DNA of 64,000 nucleotides. It comes from Colias croceus (Eukaryota; Arthropoda; Insecta; Lepidoptera; Pieridae). Positions 25,961 through 37,619 of this stretch are shown here, one piece after another. Each line of letters starts with the position of its first letter. The first letter of the stretch is position 1. Position numbers and translations under genes: made by a program. The notes under the pieces are model-generated. The model was not told the origin of the DNA and did not search any database. It saw only the letters and a list, made by a program, of their open reading frames with translations. The stretch covers positions 4,340,001 through 4,404,000 of the forward strand of contig NC_059542.1 in NCBI RefSeq assembly GCF_905220415.1. The letters are read 5' to 3'.

Positions 25961-26026
25961 AAATAGGCTGAAAAAAAGTAAGGTTTTTTTTAAAGCGGGT
26001 TCCAGCGTGACGGAGCTGTAGTCTCG

Positions 26027-28749
26027 CCCGTAGTGCTCTCAAGTTCTCAACATCGCACCGTTATAAAGTAGCGTTAAAAATAACTAAGCTTTTTATTATT
26101 TTCCTTGATAAAGATTTAAAATATTATTTCACACGAAACTCATTCACAACAATTTATTTATGTAGGTATTATTTTTAATTAGTTTTTTTAAGTTTACAAT
26201 AGGTAGGTAAATCTACACCTGTATATTTGAGGTTGGCTAAATAGTTAATAGATACCCTCTTCAATATATCACGCATATGAGGACAATTATAAATAAATAA
26301 AAAGGATTATCGATGTTTTGAAATGTTGATGACGTGATGATTAATGCTTTTAATTAATGGACTCGTAGGTGACAGGAAGAGGAAAGACAGGAAGACGTTT
26401 TACATCTATTATCTATTCAATGAATTAGTTAAATAAGTGGTTCTTAAAACAACATTGAATTCGCGAAAGCTGAGTATTAAAATAAATAAAAGAATAAACG
26501 GGTAGGTGTGTGATAAACATATTTACTTACTTAATTGGTAAAAAATCTGCAATTCATTTTATTATCTAGTTACCTAAGTCTATTAATAAACAAGTAAATA
26601 AACAAATTTAGTTACAAGAATAACTATAAAAAGTTATAGCCTATTAAAAGTTAATAGAAAAAAGGGAGCGATGACCGATGATTCTGAATATTTTTTTCAA
26701 TTACCTATACTCTAAAGTCTATTTCAATAATGTGCCTACCTATTATTTCGAATAAAAATACATGCAAATAAATAAAATTTATTTATTACACTTAGTTACA
26801 ATTTGGGTCTTGCAAAAATTCTGATTTTAGGTAAAATTTACTTTTGTATGGACCCCGGACGGTCAAAAGCAACAAGGAATGCCACTTCTCTTTGTCTGAA
26901 TTCAGACAAATGTACCTAACAAATAAAAATTAAAACTGTATGTATTTTTACCGTGACATGTTTATCGATGACGAGTTTGAATAAATACCTAAGTCGGTAC
27001 CTACAAGTAGTTTATTCAGAACAAACAACAACTTTCCGAGGAATTCTAAGCAAATATAATAATATAAATATCATAAAGATATTACGCAACTCACATTACG
27101 TAATTATTTGTCAATTCAATTAGCTACTAGCCAGTAAGTAAGGTATTATTAGATTCTGATATGAAAATTAAGATTTGTAAGTAAAATATCTGCTGTATTT
27201 CAGATTTAAAACATTTTAATAATAAGTACAAATAGTAGGTACCTAGATATGTATCCACGTTTTTCCAGTAGGTAGGTGTGTGTTAACCTATGAATTACAA
27301 ACTATTTTATATCTGTTGAATATATGTATTTCTAACTATTTTCTACCTGGACACTGGAAAAAACAAATTAAGCAAAATTATTTGAACTAAGTTTTAACCC
27401 TTTGTTGCTGAATAAAACGCAGCTCTACATTGTTTTCGGAATTTAATGTTATCTCTTCTCGGTCATGTCTGTCTCATGTCGTTTACCTAGAGACTCTGAA
27501 AAAGTAATTTTAACCTTGTTAAAGTTTCTCATAGGTATAAAATACATACCTAAGGTCTATTAAAATGAGAGAGAAATAGGTACCTACTTACATATTTATA
27601 TATATTTTGTATTGTTAAGCGCCTACCCTTTATTTTCTTAACAAAAAATCTTCATATATAATAATAATAATGATAATTTTTGGACGTAGTTGTTTCATTG
27701 CGTTCACAGCAATTAATTACAATATAAAAATAAACCCAAAAAAATAAATAATAATCGACGATTATCATTTTTGTTTTGATAAATAGTCAAAGTAACTATA
27801 TAAAACAATTCACACAGTACTTAGGCATGTTTCCTGTTTTCAATGAGATATTATAATTTATAATTCGTGTCTCATTAAATTAAATTTATCAAATCATCAC
27901 CTCCTTCCTCTTTACTCGAGAACTTAGGTGTATTTATTTGTATAGATATTATTACTATAAAGACCTGAGAAGTGTTTTATCCAGTTTTATCTCATGTCCA
28001 TAGATTCAAAAAATGAATGAATTAAATGGCGAAAATTTTTTTAATTTATTATTGAATTAGTTACTTAATTATCGTCATGAATTTTTTATTAAGTCCCTCT
28101 TTTTAGACAAGAAATCTATTTCTTATATATGTCTTGTTAATAATTATCTTGTTTCAATTGACTCAGGAAAACAAATGACCTTTGATATCATAACTTCGTG
28201 ATTATTCTTTACAATCCGTGTTGTGGAAATGCAAATGGTTAAATTAGATATGGCTTGAATTTCCTTTGACCAAATACGATGGCGTGGCCGCAGGAGCGGA
28301 TGTAATAAATATATAATTATAAGTTTAAAACAGTGATGATTTATTATATTGTCACGAAGTTCAACACGATTAGCTTATTTAAAATTTACAAAATATTAAG
28401 TAACTGCAATTCAGAATATCAAAATAGTTACTTATTTCAATTTGCATAAAATATAGTTATGAGTTTCGATATCTGTGTTCGAAATGTTTATATTGCCCAA
28501 GATTGCATTTCCAAAATATTTTTGGAATAAATTATAACTATATTGATAAAACTCATAGTAAAATATTATGTGGTATTCATTTAATGCAAATATGTGTCTT
28601 GAAAATTTATTTTTAGAAGTAGTGGATGAGTGGTGAAAATATCCTACTTCAGTCGTATAGTCGAGGGTTATTTACAAGACGAGCGTGAAAACATTACAAA
28701 TCAATATTCTCAATGTATGTATGTCTATAGGGATAAGGGTAAAAAATAA
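26027..28749. other. AT-rich intergenic DNA
   Basis: No open frame of interest and no repeat that I recognise. Several TACCTACC-type words. Confidence 0.6.
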
Positions 28750-31700
28750 TCAAACAAAATTGTAAAATACTTTATTAAAATAATAAATAAAGGTTGCCAT
28801 ATAGTGAGTTTGCAGAATGTTTGAGCACTGTGTCGCGTCTCCGCGCGCCAAGCTGTCTGTCTCCACGATACAACACTTAAAGCATTAATACACCAAAAAC
28901 ATTTTACAAAATAACATTGAGATATACATAATATGGAGACGACACCGCCTACATCACTTATGTTCCGCTCAACATACGCCATATGGCGTAACTGCACGCT
29001 CATTTTTTGTTTGTTTTAAAGTGAAACGCATCAAATATTCGTGTGTGTTACGATATTGCACAAATAATACAAATAATACGGAAAAGTGCAAAGGAATAAC
29101 TTTCATCGGTAAGTACCTAACTAGATAATAATTTTTAAAACTTAGAGCAAAAAAATGGCGCACAGATTTTGTTCGTGGTGTCTCCTCCATACGCAGTACT
29201 ATTATCTCAATGCAAAATAACAATATTCCTGACGACTTGACGCCCCGGCATTGTTACCATGCACACCCGTATGTTCATTCTTTTTTATAGTACTAGAACT
29301 AGAATGGCAACACCTTCGAACCATAGAATATAAAACGAACAAAAAAAAAATGCCTCATACAAAATTATAATGTAATTTGAATTACGATGTTGATGTACAT
29401 AGATATAAATTTATTATACATAATTAATTTCCGCCACCTCACCTTGCAATTTAACAATATGCCGTAATTTAGAATATAATATGTTAGAAGGTAGCGAAAA
29501 CTTTCGACAGCGCTACTCGTAAGGTCATAGAACATTTTACAAGAGTTAGCACTTTATGAGTAGAATAATTACGGAGCCCTTGACGCGTTGATTAATCTGC
29601 CATTTAGCACGCGCCACAAGGTCAGGAAGGTGCGAATTTTATCTATTTATTAAAATTTTTTAAGGTTATATTAAAGAAATCAATATTAATACATATAAGC
29701 ATTTGAAATTTCCATTGTCTTTTATAAAATTCGCTAAAAACATAACTTGTAATAACAGAAACTTAAAATTACCCTACATTTGTTCTATTTCTATACAACA
29801 TTTCTAGTTCTATGGATTTTATTATACAATGTAAAGTCACAAACGCGGGTCAATTGTAGGCTACTAATGTGTACATTTATATTAGTGTAAAAATTGAATA
29901 AATTTGAGCACACTAACACAATACACATTACATTTAGCCACAATTGGCCGGTGTTCGCGATATGTATTATCTATTTTTATACAACCATTAACGCCTATCT
30001 GACTGCAAGCTTTTTATTATTATTTATAGAGAGGCTACGGGTATGCACAGTTGTCTTAAAATTAAAATTGTGAATACGAATTTAATAATAAAATTAATAC
30101 ATAACGACGTTTCGATTATGAAACATAATACAGATGGATTCAAAATTACTTCAATCGAGTTAAAATATAAAATGCTTGAGCACGGACTGTAAAGGCAATT
30201 TCATAAAACAATAAGACGAGAATCAAACGACTACACTGGATTTGAGAACCGACCGTATGGTAACATCGTTTCATAATTTATTAAACCGCAATAAAATTAT
30301 ATTTACACAAAATAAGCTAAGTATTTAGTAAACAAGTAATTATAAGTTATCTAAAAGAAATTAATACAAGATTATAAAATCTGTGTATAATACAATAAAG
30401 AAAATTCCCTTAACCGCGTACTCGAATACTCACAAAATAATAGTACAATCGTAAAACACGCGAAACCCTCATCTAAAACCGATATAGCATATACACTCGA
30501 AGATAAAATTTTAATCAACAATTAATAGTACTCAGTTTGTACTTAAAAATATAAGGCATTCGTATTTATGTTTAAAATCTTTGTGCATTGAAACGTTTTA
30601 GAAAGTATTGTTCGATACGTTTGTTCTTAATATCGAAGAACACGGTAATTAGCCGTCTCCCCACAAAGGTGCAACAATAACATGGAGAACATTTCGTCGG
30701 GCAGCTTTTAAAATTTATCTACAATAGATTCAAAAACCAATCATTTCTTTGAAAATCAAATAATTTATGTTAATGTGAAAAGGCCGTGACACGTGACATT
30801 TCCAAGCCAGCCGGCCAATTATAAAATGGCCGTTGTTTTATCAGGGAGGCCGGCGTCGGTCGGAGAATCACCTTTGTGAGACGAAAGCAATTACATAACA
30901 CGGAATGGCGTCGTGTCGCAAGCGTCGGGTCGGCCGCAACACGTCGCAACGATATCGTGACCGTATTTGATACACTTGCAATATTACAACATTCGCGAAT
31001 TTCCAACATTCCACCATTGAGTATTATTACTACGTATAGAGAGGACACCACGAACAAAATCTGTGCGACGAGCGCGGAGGTGCGGGGCGGCTAGTGAGTC
31101 TACACTTTGTAGATATTCTGCCTCTTATTACTTTCCAACCAATCAATGTAACAAATAAATATTGTTTATCTTATTAAAAAAATATGAATAAACTTATCAA
31201 TTAAAACCAATAAATGTAACAAAAAAAAAATGGGTTTGAGACGATTGCCTCTAACTCGTGTTACAAATAGTGTAGTAGCGATGTCCTCTCTAGTACGTAA
31301 TACATAGTAACTCAATGCATTCCACGGAGCTCGGTCGGCTGCGAGAATCGCGTTCCACGTATATGTACAATACCTTAATATTTGGTTGACTTCAACTACT
31401 ACAATCGAACCCTCTCATAGCTGAACACGCATACATTTTGTATTTCATTGGAGATGTGCGATCGACGTCGTCTCGAGTCGTTGTGAGAAAACGAAATAAA
31501 TAGACTTTGAAAATTGACAGCCCCGCTATAACTTGCAAGTGCGTCAAACGCTCGAAACCGGCTCGCACATCCGTCACAGTTACACGGAGTCACACGTTTT
31601 ATTTACGCAGATACAAACACACAATAACATACGTCTGTCTCCCTGTAAACAATTCAAATGCAATTAAGGATTGGGAATAAATGATTATTATCCAACCGCG

Positions 31701-31908
31701 CCAGAAAGAGGTTCATATTCTTCCAAAAAATGTATCGATGTAAATATCTTTGGCACGCTCTGTAGCGTAGAAGATTGACGAATTTTTCGATTTATTTACC
31801 TATTTAAATTGAACACACAAAACAATCTTGTGTCTGTATCTACCTAAAGAAAGGCGCGACCGTAGAACAGGCATCGCAACTGTAAGTAATCGTATTAAAG
31901 CTACGCGT
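28750..31908 (-). other. Probable long 3' UTR of the elongase gene (with possible earlier poly(A) sites)
   Basis: About 3.1 kb downstream of the elongase stop in which I recognise no transposon remnants, unlike most of the window, and which has patches of moderate GC (30780-31100, 31320-31600). Minus-strand AATAAA hexamers occur about 110 nt after the stop (31791-31796) and at the far end (28771-28776). Open frames here, such as a 95-codon one at 30770-31057 on the minus strand, match nothing I know. The 3' UTR call is inference; the transcript could end early and the rest be conserved noncoding or another noncoding transcript. Confidence 0.4.
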
Positions 31909-32031
31909 TTAGGAGACGGGCCGCCGCCGCACGAACGCGTCGGCGGCGGACGACGCGTACGAGTTGGGCACGCTCGAGTCCTCCTGCTTGTACCCGTTCT
32001 TGCCGTTCAGCGAACTTTCGTCCATCACCGT
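31909..32031 (-). CDS. ELOVL: Elongase exon 7: residues 271-310 and stop
   Basis: The acceptor is TTATTTCCAG. The exon encodes TVMDESSLNGKNGYKQEDSS, a Ser/Ala-rich stretch and ...FVRRRPVS, then TAA. This is a hydrophilic, poorly conserved tail. The exon is much richer in GC than its surroundings, which fits coding DNA. The frame matches exon 6. A MITE begins 31 bp beyond its acceptor. Confidence 0.88.
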   Translation of the reverse strand, partial: TVMDESSLNGKNGYKQEDSSVPNSYASSAADAFVRRRPVS

Positions 32032-35000
32032 CTGGAAATAAGGGTCACATTTCAATACATTTTAATAACTCAGCCCCCGGAATCACAGACACAATAGAAA
32101 ATCTATTGTGTCGTGGTCAGATCGGGCCGCTCGGGGCTCAATGGTCAAATGGGTTATTGGGTAAATTGTATGTATCTATTGGTTGCGTTGATATTTTTGA
32201 AGTATTTTCACACATTGAGCCCCAAGCGGCCCGATCGGTCCCAGACACAATAAAGTTTCTACTGAACAAAATTTTCTATTGTGTCTGTGGTTCCGGGGCC
32301 TGAGTTATTAAACTATTCCTAAAACAGCGTAGAGCAATGAAAATCAAGGCTATAAAAAACCCTATTAGTGCAGGATTAGCATAATGAAGAGACTACGCCT
32401 ATGTGTATTGCGTATATGCGGATTATTTTACTCTGGCGTGGAGGTAATTTTTACTTATACCTAAACTTAAATCCTATTAAGTTTTTATGTGAAGTTATAT
32501 TCAATGTAAAAAATAAACTTATGATAATATCTCGATTGAAACGAATAATAATTTTTGTGTACGTCAGATGTATAATTATAGATACTCTAGGTAATGTGGA
32601 TAATTGAAATAATTATGGAAGAATTTATTGTGTACGGATATAAGTATAACATTTTAATATGTATTATAGTTGATAATATTTAATTAACTACATATTTTTA
32701 TTTATACGATTATGGAATATGTAAAAACAAGTTGAACTCAAGTTTGATGATCGATAATTATCAGCAATAAAATTGACACTAAATATAACGATGATTTGAC
32801 GACGCGACAAAATAAATGGTAAAAAAATTAATTAACATTTCCGTACAATTTACATATTCACACAAAAAGTGCTTAACTGAATATTCATTTACTAATTGAG
32901 TTGATACCAAATACATTAACGCGTATTTTTACTCCATATTTTAATATTTTTGGTTCGCATTTATAATGTACACAGATTTGAAAAGTGCTATAATATGCAC
33001 TTCTAATATTGTATCCATGAGCAAATATACATTAGGCAAATAATATATAAATTATACATATAAAAATATATAAACTCTATTTGTATCGGAGTAATTAATA
33101 TCGATTAATCGAGGTGTAAAGGTTGTATATTTCATACTAATGTTTTCATTATAGATTCGAAAGGAACATAGAATATATTCTTTTACCGTTACAGACCTGC
33201 TTCGATATTTATAAAATTTAATGGTGTAATTTATTCTATTGGAACATAACACAATATATCATTTGGAGTTAACGGAACCAAATTAAATAGCAGTGAATTT
33301 GTGACGTTATAGATTTTTATGGCCAATTCAGTAAAATTAACGAGCAAGGGCATTATTAATGTTGATAAATGTAGAAAGATAATATTCAAAGCAGTGACAG
33401 TTTGGTCTCGTGAAATAAGGCTGGTTGCAGAGCTTGACCGACCGTCAGTGCGTACCGTCGGTCCTGACGATAGGGCGTATTCAGAAAGAAAGCTTGAAAC
33501 TTATAAGCGCTTATAAGCGCTTATAAGTTTCAAGCTTTCTTTCTGAATACGCCCATACGCATCAACAATTGTATGACTATGACACTAATACGCATGACAA
33601 TACGCGTGCGTATGGTCGGTCTAGCTATGAACGGTTTTATGAATTTCCATACATATGACAAGCGCGACTGACGTACGCACTGATGGTCGGTCAAGCTCTG
33701 CAACCAGCCTAAAACATTAAGAAGTGCGTCATACAAGTTAATGTGATTTTTCCATAAAAGTGGTTCGATACAAAACGTCATATTTGCAATATACGGATTA
33801 AATTAACATTAATTATTCTCGCTCACTAATCTCGTTTTACCAAGTAAACATCTAGTCGTGACGAAATGGAAAATTGACGCAATTTAAATTATTTTATTTT
33901 AATAAGTGTATAGCTTAGATTACAAAATAAAAGACAGATGGAGCGTTGCCGAACTAAACCGAATAATTTATCGTCATTTTCAATAAAGCTATGTGTGCTG
34001 TCATTTCACCGCTGCACTGTACGTACACGGTGCTTCTGTGTGCGTGTAATGTTGCCAGATATTGAAAAATTTCCCAATTTTTTCCCCGACTACGGAAAAA
34101 AGAGGGTTATGTTTTTCGAGTTTATGTATGTATGTATAATATTTCTTTGACACGCCCTGCAGTATAAGCCGTTGGACCGATTTTGAGTGGTGAGGTTTCA
34201 TTGCAATGATCTGAATTATTATGTTAGTGGCGGTAGTGACGTAGGCTATATACATAAATGAGAAGTCAAGTTTTAATTTTTATTTAAATTCTTTTATTAC
34301 ATAAAGTACCTGCCTACTAAAGTTATATATGGACAAAATAATTGTATTCAATTTTTTATTAAATAAATTAGTTACATAAAAAAAGTTTCAATATTAACTA
34401 TAATAATTATATTATTTTTTATTTTTCATAATATATGAATACGAAATACGAATAGCGGTAGTTACGAAATACGAATAGTCGAGAATACGGGACATTTTAT
34501 TTTCATCATATCCATCATGGAGTTCACATAAATTAAATCGCTAGCGAAAACGACTATGACGTTTTTAAGCTTTATAAAAGTAACAAAATAATGTATTATG
34601 CTTATTAAAATAATCTAATAATTATTATGAACCTTTAGTGCACTATACAAATAATCACATTCACGATCGAAAAATCCAACAGCATTATCCTGAAGATCTT
34701 TTAACCATTTTACCGTTTTACCAATAAAAATGGCAAATTCATTTTCAAAATACTGGCAACATACGTTGAAGTTTTGTATTCCTTCATATCTGTAAAATTA
34801 TTATTCGTATTATAGAAATAAATCAGCCAAATAATCTACAGAAAACCTGTGAAACGATGTTTTATCTTTTTTTTTGTTTTCGGGAACAAATTTTACAGCG
34901 TTTTATTATCACAAGACGGCATTTTTTTACTAAAATTGCAAACCCTTTTTGACGTATTGCATGACATTATATGCGCTATAGCAATGGTGCAGCGACGTAT

Positions 35001-37565
35001 TTGTTTTTGATTTCGTATTTTCTTTGACAAGGGCGACGGGCGGTTGTCATGCTCCATCTGTACTTTATTTTGTAATCTAAGGTGTATAGTATTGGTTGTT
35101 TGTTGTGTACAGGAAATTAAAATTTAATTGTTTTAATTTAACATGAATAATTCTTCTTGTTAAAAAAATTAAACAATATTTTTTTAATTAAGGCGTTATA
35201 ATTATAAAATTGTAATCAAGAAACAAGATTTTGATTTGATCCTAAAATCGGTCCGAGTTAATGATAGATGTAATTTATATCTTCGCTCTTCGGAAACAGT
35301 TAATACTGAAACCGCACAAAAAGTCATAAAAAATCTGCTCCAACTAACCAAGGTTTTATTATAAGATATATCTCAGTATTTTTTGTTTTGAATTTTTATT
35401 GTTTGAGATAAAGTATACTGCGACTGTATATTTTTATTGTATACATTAATTTTGCGGTACTTGTGTGTTCAATTAATTAACGATGAGTATGTCAAGTCTT
35501 TAAAAGCCTTTATCTATCAATTAAAGTAATTTATAAACATTACAACATTGTTTGATGATATAATTAGCGTGTTGCTATTGATCCTATTAACTACTAGCGG
35601 TCCGTCCCGGCTTCGCCCGTGGTACATGTTTACGTTTTCTCTCCATAAGAACCATCCTCGTACTTCAAGGAATATAATAAAAAAAGAATTATCGAAATCG
35701 GTTCAGCCGTTCTCGAGTTATGCGCTTACCAACACATTTTGCGATTCATTTTTATATTATAAAAAACTATTAACTAAGAGAAAAACCTGTTACCATTAAC
35801 TTAATACACACCATATAAATGTCTCGTTGGCTCTGAATTCGTTTTTCTTAATACCTAATGTATATTGACAATAAACAGAATATCTACGAGCTTTTCTTAC
35901 CACATTTCATGTTTCGAAATTACGGAATTTCCGTATTTATTACAGCCTTCCTCGATAAATGAACTATATAACACCGAAAGAATTTTTCAAGTCAGTCCAG
36001 TAGTTCCTGAGATTAGAACGTTCAAACAAACAAGCTCGTCAGCTTTATAATATTAGTATAGATAAGGGTGCTTATCCACCCGGCGAATGTGTTTGTTAAT
36101 AACCAATCATATAGCTTCATGTAGTTTGAAGCTTTGACGCGATACTATTGGTTATTTAAAAATACAATCCTCGCCACACACCCTCGCACATTATTGGTAG
36201 AAAAGCATCCTTAATATGCTAAATATAATAAATAAAATTTGTAAAAAATATGCGAATTTCACTAAATATTGGTACTTATACAGAGTCCTTGTTGAAGTGT
36301 TAGCTTTGATGAGAAGAACCCGTAGCTTTCTGGATCCAATATGCTTATCATAAAAAAATCTGCCTAACAAAGCCTTATCACATATCTTCCTCTTAAATAA
36401 AAATGGATAAGTTCAATGTATAAAATCTTATAACGAAATTCGGTACTTCAAAATCTGAAGAAGGTTGCGCAAATCTTTTTTATACCCGAAATAACTCGAG
36501 ATTTAAAAATTGTTAGTAAGCTACCTATAAGTTTTATATTTTTTATACCCCGGAAAACAGGGGCATACTTAAGCCTATTTCATTTTGATAATAAATAAAA
36601 ATATGAAACTACGTATACAGGGTGTCCCACTAGTGGTATACTAAGCGTGAAGGGACTTGTAGTAGCATACACTGATCATCTAAAAAATACTTAAACAACA
36701 AAATTTTGCTGCGCGAAGCTAGAGAAGAAAACATGGATTTTCAGGAAAAATTTAGCAAAAAAATTTTAAATTTTTTGCTAAATTTTTCCTGAAAATCCAT
36801 GTTTTCTTCTCTAGCTTCGCGCAGCCAGTACATACCGCTTCTGTAATGTGAGCATTTTTTCTAATCTTAAACGATAGCTCACGTGCTGGTGGCAAAGTTG
36901 GGCGGATTGCTTGTTATGGGTATCAGTAGTCAGTACACATAGTTAGTTTTAAGAATTTATCTAATTTAAAAAAAAAATACGTCTGGAATTTTTTAAGTAT
37001 TTTTTACGTACTCAGCGTATGCAAAACTATAATCTCCTTTGAGCTTAGTATACCGACGGTGGGACACCCTGTATATTGAATGAGTCTAACAAAACTTAAT
37101 TTATTTACATATATAATATTTAGATTCTCAATGGGCTCTAAAAATTGATAAAAAAATGTTTCTTTCTTTTTTTTTCCCTTTTTTCTATATAGTCCACGAC
37201 TCACCATACACAGCCCCATGTTCATCCTGGCCTTCCTCTCGCCCTTGTTGTATCGCGCCTTGTAGAAGTCCGTGAAGAGGAACAGGAACAGGAAGCCGTG
37301 CATCGCGATCCAGTACACGAACACGCGCGGGTACTGGCACGACGGCCGGAACAGCACCTGCAGCTGGTGGCTGAAGATCAGCACGAATTGCACCTGCGGC
37401 AAACAGAATATTATTACATTATGTAGACACATTATGTAATAGAAAGCCACTTACATACAGATTACACAACATGTTCACTCGTTACCCAAATAAGTTAAAC
37501 ACACACTCCCACAAAAACTCAAACACACATCCACCCACACTCACTCATATACATGCACACACACA

Positions 37566-37619
<54 letters not shown>

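Larger units (their letters stand above)
21535..26017. mobile_element. Foldback/Mutator-like transposon with tandem-repeat inverted arms (4483 bp)
   Basis: Both ends read AGCTCCGTCACGCTGGAACC inward and are flanked by a perfect 9-bp duplication GTAGTCTCG (21526-21534, 26018-26026). After about 55-60 bp of unique end, each arm becomes an array of a 255-bp unit. The left arm has about nine units (unit phase points 21603, 21858, 22113, 22368, 22623, 22878, 23155, 23410, 23665) and resumes after a LINE insertion to about 25025. The right arm has about two and a half units in inverted orientation (25340-25960). The central 25025-25340 is AT-rich with no transposase. Nine-bp duplications plus long inverted arms occur in Mutator-like and Drosophila FB elements; the superfamily is inference. 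Confidence 0.85.

Noticed and set aside
30770..31094. 95-codon minus and 72-codon plus frames as genes
   Set aside because: They lie in the presumed elongase 3' UTR, overlap each other, and show no family motif.
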